Origin: Burkholderia sp. BCC0322
Lineage (GTDB): Bacteria; Pseudomonadota; Gammaproteobacteria; Burkholderiales; Burkholderiaceae
Direction of reading: 5' to 3'
Length of the DNA: 64,000 nt
NCBI RefSeq assembly: GCF_902833045.1
Contig: NZ_CADFDU010000018.1
Coordinates: 1-64,000 of the forward strand
The position numbers were made by a program, and so were the translations under genes. Below the pieces are notes generated by a model. The model worked only from the letters and a program-made list of their open reading frames with translations, ran no database searches and was not told the origin of the DNA. The first letter of the stretch is position 1. Every line of letters starts with the position of its first letter. Positions 16,219 to 24,777 of the stretch are shown here, one piece after another.

Positions 16219-17253
16219 TCATTGCATTCCTAAACGATCCGGTCTTACGATCGTCGGTCCAACGAAGATCAGCTTGCGTTGCGAGAAATTCGGGCCGTGC
16301 GGCTGCATCTTGAAATGCGGTCGTCGCCAGTGACCTCTGACCTTGCGGTGTGTTTCATCTGTCGGTATGGATGCAATGGAATCGGCATCAAGCACGGCCG
16401 GCCCGACGAGATGGCGGTCGTAGAGATGGGCGATTTCAAGCAGCCTCTCTGCTCGTTTGCGTTTGCCTAGCCCTGCAAAGTTGCGAGGTGCGTTGCTGAA
16501 AGCATCGTCGCGCCGGACGTGTGCAGCCGATGTGCTCAGAAACAACAACATCTTGATCGCGTAATCGACCGACTGCCGTAAATATGTGCGGATGGAAGAG
16601 TACTGCTCGGACTCGCCCGCCACTTCATCGAGTAATGCGCCGATCGTCTTGTCTGGATCGGAGAGTGGTAGTTCGATCACGTCGAGCGTTTCGGCACTTG
16701 AGCCTTTTCGTTGCCGTGTCCAAGTCGCACAACCTAGCCCGTCGATGCCCTTAAACAGCACGGTTGCCTCGCTTCGGTCGTTGCGGCCCCATGACGAAGG
16801 CTCGGGAATCACGCATACCGCGTCTGCCGGCAACTTGGCCATCCCGATCGGCACGTCGTCGGCAATGTAGGTCGCGTCGAGCAATCGATGCATGGGAGGC
16901 GTCGGTTCGTAGATGGCTCCATTCCGCAATTCGAACGCCTGCCAGACCGCACAGTGCGACGCGATCATGCCTAGTTCGTCGGGGGGCATGTCGGGAGTGC
17001 CGTAGGGCAGCAGGCGCACGGCCATTTCCCGGAATAATCCGACCAGACTAACGATCGAGTCTTTTCTAAGGTACTCGGTCAACTTGCTCGATTGGGGGCC
17101 GAGTACCTTCCACCACGCATTCCACGCATCCGGAGCGCCAGTGACGCGGTATCGGATGGGCACAGGAAGGCGGGCGTATCGTTCATCGCTGGTCTGCGAA
17201 CCCTTGGTGAGTGCTTCGGCTAACAGGGCGCGTAACTTGACTTCGTCGTGCAT
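16219..17253 (-). CDS. Hypothetical island protein (344 aa)
   Basis: No family name recognised. Starts MHDEVKLRALLAEALTKGSQ at 17253. Predicted soluble, mixed alpha/beta, no signal peptide. The C-terminal part HRKVRGHWRRPHFKMQPHGPNFSQRKLIFVGPTIV (about 308-336) resembles a basic VRGHWR-x-YG…IWI-x-P tail I recall in plasmid and phage hypothetical proteins, followed by nothing else. It sits alone between the satellite backbone and the T6SS cassette, transcribed leftward like both, with 262 bases after its stop and a AAGTAACTT motif before its promoter side at 17345. Could be cargo of its own (defence or anti-defence); no direct evidence for that. Confidence 0.7.
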   Translation of the reverse strand: MHDEVKLRALLAEALTKGSQTSDERYARLPVPIRYRVTGAPDAWNAWWKVLGPQSSKLTEYLRKDSIVSLVGLFREMAVRLLPYGTPDMPPDELGMIASHCAVWQAFELRNGAIYEPTPPMHRLLDATYIADDVPIGMAKLPADAVCVIPEPSSWGRNDRSEATVLFKGIDGLGCATWTRQRKGSSAETLDVIELPLSDPDKTIGALLDEVAGESEQYSSIRTYLRQSVDYAIKMLLFLSTSAAHVRRDDAFSNAPRNFAGLGKRKRAERLLEIAHLYDRHLVGPAVLDADSIASIPTDETHRKVRGHWRRPHFKMQPHGPNFSQRKLIFVGPTIVRPDRLGMQ

Positions 17254-17374
17254 GGGGGTTACCTGAGCGGAAGGCGGTTTGTCACCTTAGGTTCGCCCGT
17301 GGGCGAACATTCCCGATTCGTATTCGTAGTGCGGCAGGGGGTATCCAAGTAACTTCATCGCGATCGCAAAAAAG

Positions 17375-17635
17375 TCAGCCTCCCGTGCTTGACTGACTCG
17401 CAATCAGCTTCGCACCGCAAGCCAGTTCGTCACCATCGCACGCGGCCGGGCTTCCCCCGAAGCGACCGCGCCCCGATACCTTCGCGATCGTGGTCGGGCC
17501 GTGGATTTCACAGATTGCCGGATCGTGCAGCCGAGCGATCGCCCGGCCCTTGATCCGCGAATGCGGTGCACCAGCAAGGACACGCCCTCCGTGGCTATGT
17601 TCGTCGCCTTCGACGACATAATTTTTATCGCTCAT
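17375..17635 (-). CDS. PAAR-domain spike-tip protein, island cassette
   Basis: 86-residue PAAR protein that would sharpen the VgrG spike and help load the effector. The fold is seen in VVEGDEHSHGGRVLAGAPHSRIKGRAIARLHDPAICEIHGPTTI and CDGDELACGAKLI, with H13, H15, H37-type and cysteine positions that bind the metal at the tip in this family. ATG at 17635 follows AAGGAAAG. It is the last gene of the leftward cassette vgrG-tle3-tla3-small protein-PAAR. The resident cassette has a very similar 85-residue copy at 34929-35186. The AAGTAACTT motif (17345-17355) follows its stop. Confidence 0.88.
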   Translation of the reverse strand: MSDKNYVVEGDEHSHGGRVLAGAPHSRIKGRAIARLHDPAICEIHGPTTIAKVSGRGRFGGSPAACDGDELACGAKLIASQSSTGG

Positions 17636-17659
17636 GATGTTACTTTCCTTGCATCGGAA

Positions 17660-17905
17660 TTAGCATCGCCGCGTACTGCTGCCTACGTTCAGCGCGGCGC
17701 CGATTGATGCGCCCTCTCGAAACCCGTGCAAAAAAAATATGTCGTAGCCAATCAGTAGCGTAATCAAAAACGCAAAAAAGATGGCCAATATTCGTCTTTT
17801 TGATTTTATTAAAAAATAAATAACTATTGCGAAAATTAAAATCAATATGGGAGATGCTAATAATAGCCCAACGGCAACAACAATTGAAAAATCGTGTTCA
17901 CTCAC
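17660..17905 (-). CDS. 81-aa membrane protein, possible immunity protein
   Basis: Small protein with two hydrophobic helices, about 8-32 (IVVAVGLLLASPILILIFAIVIYFL) and 38-57 (RILAIFFAFLITLLIGYDIFFL), separated by a short basic loop KSKRR. Start is GTG at 17905, 25 bases after the tla3 stop. It is visibly AT-richer than the genes around it. It lies where an immunity gene would be expected, between adaptor and PAAR, and there is no counterpart in the resident cassette. A two-helix inner-membrane protein could block a lipase acting on the membrane, but known Tli3 immunity proteins are periplasmic, so this is a weak inference. Confidence 0.6.
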   Translation of the reverse strand: MSEHDFSIVVAVGLLLASPILILIFAIVIYFLIKSKRRILAIFFAFLITLLIGYDIFFLHGFREGASIGAALNVGSSTRRC

Positions 17906-17929
17906 GAGATTGTTCCAAATCGTCGATTA

Positions 17930-19561
17930 CTAGAAATCCCAGCTAAAGGTCTGTGGATTGGCCTGCCGTGCCGCCGCGTCGGGCGGACTCAGCATCACGA
18001 TCGTCGCGTGTAGCGGATCGCGCAGGTTCACCAGCGCGCTCGTCTTGCCGTCCTGATAACCCGTCATCAACGCCAGCGCGAGCTGGACCCACGTCGAGCT
18101 GGTACCCGTGTCGCCGCCAATGCGGCGCTGCATGTCGAACGCGTCTTTCGGATCGTCCAGATCGATATGCTGCGGGTTGTCGTGCAGCGACTGCACTAGT
18201 AGCGCGAGCTGGCTGGTCGACGCGCCCGTATCGTAGAACATCCGACCGGGTTGATTGCCGGGTGTGAGAGTTTGCAGTGCGTTTTGCCAGCCCCCTTTCA
18301 GCTTCTCGAGGCGCTCGCCTTTCTTCAGCGGCTCGCCGTGGCCATCGCTTAGATCGACGCGCACTGGACGGTGCAGGTACGCGAGCACGGGCCAGTCGTC
18401 GTACTCTTTCAACTGCCAAGTCGTCCACGGCACCGGTACCCACGGGTTCGGCTTGAACCCTTCCGGAGCTTTCAGCGGCGTTGTTTTCCAGAACTCCGGC
18501 AGCTTTGCCTGCCAGTAGTCCCACGGCATTTCCTCGTGGACCGTTTTATCACTCCAGTATGCCTTTTGGAGTGTCCAAAAATAATTCCACAGCTTGATCA
18601 CGTCGTACTGTGTCTTGGTGTTGTCGATCGTTTCGGGGGCGTCGACGACGTACGGACGGATCAGGCGGTCCACCCGATCCTTGCGTGTCACCAACAGCGC
18701 AACGAAACTGTCGGGCTGCTTTGGCACAAAATTGCCATTTTTGTTCGATTGGTCGAGATAGTCGCCACCGGGGGTGCGCATATATGCGCGAGTATTGAGC
18801 CCGTCCTCGATCAACAAGACAACGGCGGGCAGATCAGGGTGCCGATCGAAGAAATCGAATGCGCGCGCGACTACATCGTCGCCATGTTCAGTCTGGAATT
18901 CATCGAGGCGGATGTACAACGTATTGCCGATGCCCGCACCGTTGTCCGCTTCACTGATCTCTCCAGACATGCGGCTAGCAAGAGGATCGGCAGAATTGCG
19001 AGGTGGCCCTGCCACAATTACCGGAATTGGCCAGTAGTCGGTCCAGTTCCGTAACGTATAACCAAACACGTTATTTAATCGTTGGCTGTACGCTGTGCTG
19101 CGTGTATCGCTCGACCACGGGTATTCCTTTGGATCCTGCAACAGCAGTGTGCCTTTCGGGCCGGCCTCATCCAGCCGCATCAACAGTGCTCGCTGGCGGA
19201 ATCGGTCGACCGTGACGCCGAAGCGGCGCACTTCAAGGGTGAATCGCGAATCGCGTGGCGCGGCAGCAGTTGCTGCTGCTGTGTCCTCGCGTGCGACTGC
19301 CGATTGCATCACAACCGGGTCGGACTGACGCGACGCGTGCTGGCTCGTCCAGATGGTATAGCCGGTTGCGATCGCACCGGTGACCAGCAGGATCGGTAAC
19401 AGCCACACCAGTACGCGTTGATTCATCGATATCGTCTCCCAAGAGAAATAGCCATTCATCGTAACCAGCTTGAGCACGATGCTCCAGGCCAGCGCTAGGA
19501 CGATCAGCAACGCGGTCAGTAGTCGCCTGCCCGACGGGCGTGTAGAAAGTGTGGAAGTCAT
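17930..19561 (-). CDS. tla3: Tla3-type T6SS lipase adaptor (DUF2875), island cassette
   Basis: 543-residue protein with two N-terminal membrane helices (about 13-35 and 46-68) and a large C-terminal domain of the DUF2875 type (YWPIPVIVAGPPRNS…, DDWPVLAYLHRPVRVDL, MFYDTGASTSQLALLVQSLHD…). In Pseudomonas aeruginosa the gene next to tle3 encodes such a protein, Tla3, which targets the Tle3 lipase to VgrG2b; the same order vgrG-tle3-tla3 (tla3 and tle3 neighbours) appears here. The gene follows tle3 with a five-base gap. The resident paralogue at 33433-34914 is about fifty residues shorter, mostly at internal insertions. Role assigned by family and context. Confidence 0.85.
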   Translation of the reverse strand: MTSTLSTRPSGRRLLTALLIVLALAWSIVLKLVTMNGYFSWETISMNQRVLVWLLPILLVTGAIATGYTIWTSQHASRQSDPVVMQSAVAREDTAAATAAAPRDSRFTLEVRRFGVTVDRFRQRALLMRLDEAGPKGTLLLQDPKEYPWSSDTRSTAYSQRLNNVFGYTLRNWTDYWPIPVIVAGPPRNSADPLASRMSGEISEADNGAGIGNTLYIRLDEFQTEHGDDVVARAFDFFDRHPDLPAVVLLIEDGLNTRAYMRTPGGDYLDQSNKNGNFVPKQPDSFVALLVTRKDRVDRLIRPYVVDAPETIDNTKTQYDVIKLWNYFWTLQKAYWSDKTVHEEMPWDYWQAKLPEFWKTTPLKAPEGFKPNPWVPVPWTTWQLKEYDDWPVLAYLHRPVRVDLSDGHGEPLKKGERLEKLKGGWQNALQTLTPGNQPGRMFYDTGASTSQLALLVQSLHDNPQHIDLDDPKDAFDMQRRIGGDTGTSSTWVQLALALMTGYQDGKTSALVNLRDPLHATIVMLSPPDAAARQANPQTFSWDF

Positions 19562-19566
19562 TGTTC

Positions 19567-21972
19567 TTAGAATTTATCAATCAGATTCTTGACGGCCTGT
19601 TTGCCCTGTTCGGCGGTCTGACTCAGGCCTTGCCGGGCGGCATCGACTTTTTGTCCAATGGCCTGCTGGGCCCGTGCCATATCCTGCTGGACCTGTGATT
19701 TAACCTGTTCGGCCTGGGCCTTCAGTTTCTGGTTGCGTTGTTCGATGCGTTCCTTTTCCAGCCGCTGTTCTTCCTGCTTCTTGCGCTGTTCTTCCTGCTT
19801 CTTGAAGTCCTGCTGCTGCTTATAGACTTCGCTCACAACCTGACTCGGTGGTGTGTGGGGCACGAGACGGTCGGGCGGAAATGTCCCGTCGCTGTAGTAC
19901 TGACAGGTTGCTTCAACGATTTCACGCGTGACGTGGTCAAGCTGTGCATAGCGTTCATTTCCGGCACTGATAACTTTCTTTATGGGCGTACGCCAATCGG
20001 CGATCATGCGCAGCAATGGCGCCCAATAGGGATCGTCGACGGCGCGGCCCTGGCCGATGGCGACATCGAAGGCGGTGGCGCAGCGATGATTGCGGCGGCC
20101 GCTCATGACAGCGGAGTGATAGGAGTCACTCGCTCGAAACTGGTTCATCAGGCGCAATTTGGCCTCGTTGAGGGTTTCGGTGCGTAACACCTGCAACTTG
20201 CCGGCGTGGGGCGGGAAAGTAGGCTGCACGCGCAGGACTCGGCATTGATCGTCGGACGCCTTTTGCGTGTTGAGTACGTTTTCGACCTCACGAGTGTCCG
20301 GGACGCGGCCGCCGATGTTGAAAGCTGGCCACGCGATTGTTTGAGGCCGTTGCTGTAACGCTCCGACGCCACTATTCGTACTCAATGCAACTTCCGCTTC
20401 GAGCTGATCGAGTGCCTGTTTGCCCGGTTCGACTTCACTCGCACTGCCGTCCAACGGGGTATTCTGAGTGCCGTCAATCACGTTGGCTTGCATTTCCGGC
20501 GGGAACGGTGGCGGCAACGCTTCGCCGTTGATCGTCCGAACCGTGCCGACCGGAATTTCGGCCCGCTTCCAGTGCGTCTCGACATACCCGGACGTTCCAT
20601 GCGCACTTTCCCCCTTTTCTCGCAACGTGAAGGGGCCGGGTGCATTGCCGACGCGGACCGGCTGACCATTGCGCAAGCGACGCGTGAACACGCGTTGACG
20701 AAAACCATCGGACAGCAGCCGGACTGACTCGGGTTTCGCTCCTGCTTTTGACGCCTGGACGCTGATTGAATCGGGCAGGCCGGCCGCGCCCATGCCATTG
20801 ACACCGTTTAGCGCCACGGTAGCATCCTCTGGACAGAAATACAGGTACACCTTGCCCCGGTTGTCGCGCTCGGCGAACGCGAGTACTGCATTGCCGACGA
20901 CATCTTGGGGACCTGTCAGGCGCATGGTCTTCCCCGATGTCCACTTGGTGCCTGCAATGCCATGATTGTCACGCACGACTTTGCCCTGGGCATCGACGGC
21001 GCTGAGCGTGTCGAGCGATGGTGCGCCATGCTTCGCCTGCGCAACTAGCTGTGTGAGATTGGCGAGGGTTTTGGTACGCGCGTAGGCAGTTTGTTGTTCG
21101 CCGCCGCTCTGGGTCCAGCGCTCCATGCTTTCCTGTTCGAGCGAATACGGCGAATCGATCAGGATCAGCGTGTCGGCCGGTCGGTCGCCGACACTGCAGG
21201 AGTTCGGATCGAGGCCGTTGATGAGGAAGGCCTGGGCGAGAAGCGAGATCAAGGTCCCCTGACTGTGAGCAATGATGTTGACGGTCTCGTCAGGATTGAT
21301 GATCCGGATCTGCCGGATCAAGGCTGCCAGCCGCACTGCGGCCAGCACCATGTAGTGGCGGTCTGGGGCTTCGTATAGCGGATGTGTGGGATCGCCCTGG
21401 GCGGTATTGAGCAGCGCTGTGACCGTCCCGCCAAAGAAATGCGTGCCGAACATGTCGGGGATGTCGGTGGTGGCGTTGGCGAAGAAGCCGCCGTTCTTGG
21501 CGCGGTGCACGTCGAGCCGGTTGCCGAACTTATCGACGTATTGGCCGTTGACGGTCTGCTTTTGGGGATCCTTTGGCAAATCATCTTTACCTGCGCGCAC
21601 GCCCCAGTAGAAGGGAATAAGGGGGCTGAGGGTCTTTTCGCCCTCCTGACGCCGATAGAGGACGTCATCGAGGTCTTGCATAAGTTCGGCGGCAGTGACG
21701 GGTTTCTTGCTGGGGTCGTCGCTGGCAGTGCGGCCGTGCTTGTATTCGGCCGCCTGGAGATCGCCGCGCCCAAGCCGGTCATTGAGGCCTTCGCAGAGGC
21801 CAGCCTCAACGGTACCGAAGTCGGTACCGAGATCGTTGACGCCGTGGATCAGAATCGTGGTGCAGGGCAACCGATTCGGGACATCGACGTTAACGTGGGC
21901 ATCCTGGGGGCGTCCGGGTTGCGTGACGGCCTTCTTTTCGCTGACCACGCGCGGGGAGGGTGATGTCGGCAT
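19567..21972 (-). CDS. tle3: Tle3-type T6SS lipase effector, island cassette
   Basis: 801-residue alpha/beta hydrolase of the Tle3 (DUF3274) phospholipase group, injected into rival cells' periplasm to attack membrane lipids. The oxyanion segment ILIHGVND (about 40-47) and nucleophile elbow AHSQG with Ser237 (VNIIAHSQGTLISLLAQAF) are plain. A second half carries the DUF3274-like region with QRVFTRRLRNGQPV. Residues about 715-801 form a long, very polar coiled coil rich in EEQRKKQEEQRLEKERIEQRNQKL, absent from the resident copy. No signal peptide, as expected for T6SS cargo. Lies six bases after vgrG and five before tla3. Confidence 0.88.
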   Translation of the reverse strand: MPTSPSPRVVSEKKAVTQPGRPQDAHVNVDVPNRLPCTTILIHGVNDLGTDFGTVEAGLCEGLNDRLGRGDLQAAEYKHGRTASDDPSKKPVTAAELMQDLDDVLYRRQEGEKTLSPLIPFYWGVRAGKDDLPKDPQKQTVNGQYVDKFGNRLDVHRAKNGGFFANATTDIPDMFGTHFFGGTVTALLNTAQGDPTHPLYEAPDRHYMVLAAVRLAALIRQIRIINPDETVNIIAHSQGTLISLLAQAFLINGLDPNSCSVGDRPADTLILIDSPYSLEQESMERWTQSGGEQQTAYARTKTLANLTQLVAQAKHGAPSLDTLSAVDAQGKVVRDNHGIAGTKWTSGKTMRLTGPQDVVGNAVLAFAERDNRGKVYLYFCPEDATVALNGVNGMGAAGLPDSISVQASKAGAKPESVRLLSDGFRQRVFTRRLRNGQPVRVGNAPGPFTLREKGESAHGTSGYVETHWKRAEIPVGTVRTINGEALPPPFPPEMQANVIDGTQNTPLDGSASEVEPGKQALDQLEAEVALSTNSGVGALQQRPQTIAWPAFNIGGRVPDTREVENVLNTQKASDDQCRVLRVQPTFPPHAGKLQVLRTETLNEAKLRLMNQFRASDSYHSAVMSGRRNHRCATAFDVAIGQGRAVDDPYWAPLLRMIADWRTPIKKVISAGNERYAQLDHVTREIVEATCQYYSDGTFPPDRLVPHTPPSQVVSEVYKQQQDFKKQEEQRKKQEEQRLEKERIEQRNQKLKAQAEQVKSQVQQDMARAQQAIGQKVDAARQGLSQTAEQGKQAVKNLIDKF

Positions 21973-21978
21973 GGTGCG

Positions 21979-24777
21979 TTATCCTTGGGCGTCGAAGACC
22001 TGAACGTGGGCGATATGCATTGCGTCGCTGGCGGCTAGTTGGGTCAGTCCTTGTTGATCGGAGACGCCCTGAATCACCTGCCCATTGTTCAACGTGATTT
22101 TATATGGCCGATTCGGTACAGGATGCACGCCATCACTGCTGTCGGTACCGGGATAGCGCAACCGGAATTTCTGGTCGGTGCCAGCCTGGCCGAAGGTCTG
22201 CGGGGCGACATGATCGGTGTCGGCATCGAGGAAGTCGTGGCCGTTGGTGTGGACAGTGAACGCGCTGTTCGAGCCGACACGAACACCCCCACCGATCTTG
22301 ATGTAGCTGCCATCTTCGGCGACAAGGCGTAGTGACTTGCCGCTGATCACCACGTCGCCATCGGTCGCGGTGATTTGGATGCCCTGCTTCGCGGTGGCCG
22401 ACAGGTTATCTTGCTGGGCTTGCAGCATGAGCGGCCCGTCGCCCGCGATTGCGCGCACCCCCTCGCCTCGTCCAAACAGGTGAACGCCTTGGCCGGCCGA
22501 TGCAGTGAGGCGCTGACCGCTGACGAACTGCATGTGTTGCTGCGCGACCTGATCGACGTTCTCTCCGGCGTAGGTCACATGGGTTTTGGGCGTCAGGTTG
22601 ACCGATCCGCCCGGTGCACCGATTGCCATCAGGGCGGATGCGTTGGTCGACGGCGCAGCCCCGGCGTTGGCCGTGCCCTTGTCGACGTCGCCGGCGTGCC
22701 ATTGTTTGAAGGCGGTAGCGACAGCCTGTTGGCCGGTGGTATCTGCGGCCTGGCCTCCGTGCTGACCAGCGTAATCGCCGAGCGATTTAAACAGATCCGA
22801 ACACTCGCTGAGCAGTGTGATCAGTTCGTCGCGATCGAGCTGGTCGCCGCTAGCACGCGTGCGTGCATAGGCGGTGAGCAGGATGCCGCGCGCGGCGCGA
22901 ACTGCTGCGGCTGCGTCAGTGCGCAGTTCTGCACCCTCGCCGCGAGCCTGACCGTGGCCGTTTTCGCGTGGGTGCGTCAGATTCCCCAGGTTCAACTGAG
23001 AATGCGCATGCTCACTTCCCAACTGGGTGCTGATCTCGTTCGGCGTGTCATCCATACGCAATTGGTTGTAGCGCCGCCCTTTAATCTCCTGGGTTTTGAT
23101 GCCCGACACGTAGCGATTGCCGGGCAGTGATCCGGTATGGGTAAATGCGGTCGGCGTGTTCACGCCATTGGGTAGGACTCCCGTAATAACCAAGCGGTCT
23201 GGGTCACCGGAGATGCAGTCGATTAGGACCTCCATGCCTGCACGGGGCAGAAAGGTAGCACCGAAGCCCACGCCAGCAAGACTGGTAGAAACGCGGATCG
23301 GGACGCTATCGCCGGCATCACCGTTGGTGCCGGCGCCTGCTGCGTGCTCATGATCGGTCGGATTGAGCCCCTGGAGCTGTACGTGCACACGGCCATCCTT
23401 GTCGCATACGACCTCCTCACCCTCGTGAGTGACGATGACGCCGGTAAGCAGGTGAACGGGTGGCAGATCAATGCCTGGATCGTATGCCGGCGTAAGTGGC
23501 ACACCGCGCCGGACGGCGGTGAAGGTGTTTTCGTAACGGGTGTCGTTGCTGTCGCTAAGCGATGCGGGCAAAGCTGGCTCAACCTGAGACAGATGGCGGC
23601 TCGCTTCAAACAATGCTCGCGCGCGTTCGCTCAAGTCCTTCGGCAGGTTGTTCCAGATGTCATGCCGGATGGAGGTAACGACGAACTGACGCTGGTCGAC
23701 AGATTGCATGTCGAGCTCGACGTCGCCCGTGACAGTGATATACGTGCCTACTGCCAGATCGCGCACGCTGCTTACGCCGTTGACGCGCTCGGCGGCGAAC
23801 TGGTGCGCATGGATGCGAGCTTGAGTGAGGCGATCGAGGTCTGCCCACGAATCCCCCGCGTGCGGGATATCGATGGCCACGTCGGTCAACAGCCGGGCAA
23901 GATCGTTGCCCGCCTCGCCTTGATCGAGGTCTAGAGGCACGCTGTATTGGTCGACTCGGGCCTTCTTGTAGTCCCACGACGGCCGACTGGCTTCACCTGA
24001 CACCAACTGCTGGTGCAGCGCGAACAAGGTGATGGTATCGCGCTGTTCGGTGCCGGCGTCGCGCGGATGTAGGCGTACGGCCCCGGCAGGCGCTTCGGGC
24101 AACCGCATCGGATCGTCGCAAAATACCAGCGTATGGACCGGCGGCTCGTTGGGGATGCCGTTCGCACCTTTGGCTGGCCCGGATTTAGCGAACACGGTGA
24201 TACCATCGCGCCGCAACAGTCGACGCATGAACTTCGCGTCCGATTCGTTGACCTGTCGTGTCAGTTCGCGTGCGGGATAGCGATCGCGATTCAGATTGGA
24301 CAAATCGAACTCAAAGGCACGTGCAAGCGCAGGGCTGCGATCTCGCCACTCGCTCAGCATGACGGTGAGCACATCGACAACATTTTTCTTGCGAAAAATC
24401 CGCGAATTGGTGCGCTTGTCCATTAGCGACAAGGCATCACATACCGTCAGCTGGTACACGCAGAGATCACCATCACTTTGCCCTGCCTGAACATCGCGAA
24501 TGATCGCGTTGACGCAATGCTGTTGCCCGCGATCGGTGGCGATCTGAACAGAGACGGGCATGCCCATGAACAGCTTTGGGGGTAAGTGGTGACGGGCCGA
24601 CACGCAGGTTAGCGCGCCGTGGATGCCAGTCATCAGCCCTTCCTGGATATCGGCGTGCTGAAGCGCGAGCAAATGGCCCAACGCGCCTTGTGCCTGGCCG
24701 AAATTGAGGCCGACGGGACGTTGATTCCAGTCGACTGCGCCCGTTGCAAAATTATTGAAAGTGTCGCGAATGCCCAC
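21979..24777 (-). CDS. vgrG: VgrG spike protein (TssI), island cassette
   Basis: 932-residue trimeric spike protein, equivalent to fused phage gp27 and gp5. The gp27-like part covers about 1-380 (RNREIFRKK…, YRQEDI-type YPARELTRQVNESDAKFMRRLLRRDGI), the gp5 OB-fold about 430-520 (VCDKDGRVHVQLQG…GATFLPRAGMEVLI), then the DUF2345 region about 620-860 with the repeat-rich beta-helix (HVTYAGENVDQVAQQHMQFVSGQRL). The C-terminal ~70 residues (YKITLNNGQVIQGVSDQQGLTQLAA) form a transthyretin-like domain of the kind used to bind effectors or adaptors. GTG start at 24777. First gene of the leftward effector cassette. Close paralogue of 28357-31107 through the spike, differing toward the end. Confidence 0.93.
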   Translation of the reverse strand: MGIRDTFNNFATGAVDWNQRPVGLNFGQAQGALGHLLALQHADIQEGLMTGIHGALTCVSARHHLPPKLFMGMPVSVQIATDRGQQHCVNAIIRDVQAGQSDGDLCVYQLTVCDALSLMDKRTNSRIFRKKNVVDVLTVMLSEWRDRSPALARAFEFDLSNLNRDRYPARELTRQVNESDAKFMRRLLRRDGITVFAKSGPAKGANGIPNEPPVHTLVFCDDPMRLPEAPAGAVRLHPRDAGTEQRDTITLFALHQQLVSGEASRPSWDYKKARVDQYSVPLDLDQGEAGNDLARLLTDVAIDIPHAGDSWADLDRLTQARIHAHQFAAERVNGVSSVRDLAVGTYITVTGDVELDMQSVDQRQFVVTSIRHDIWNNLPKDLSERARALFEASRHLSQVEPALPASLSDSNDTRYENTFTAVRRGVPLTPAYDPGIDLPPVHLLTGVIVTHEGEEVVCDKDGRVHVQLQGLNPTDHEHAAGAGTNGDAGDSVPIRVSTSLAGVGFGATFLPRAGMEVLIDCISGDPDRLVITGVLPNGVNTPTAFTHTGSLPGNRYVSGIKTQEIKGRRYNQLRMDDTPNEISTQLGSEHAHSQLNLGNLTHPRENGHGQARGEGAELRTDAAAAVRAARGILLTAYARTRASGDQLDRDELITLLSECSDLFKSLGDYAGQHGGQAADTTGQQAVATAFKQWHAGDVDKGTANAGAAPSTNASALMAIGAPGGSVNLTPKTHVTYAGENVDQVAQQHMQFVSGQRLTASAGQGVHLFGRGEGVRAIAGDGPLMLQAQQDNLSATAKQGIQITATDGDVVISGKSLRLVAEDGSYIKIGGGVRVGSNSAFTVHTNGHDFLDADTDHVAPQTFGQAGTDQKFRLRYPGTDSSDGVHPVPNRPYKITLNNGQVIQGVSDQQGLTQLAASDAMHIAHVQVFDAQG

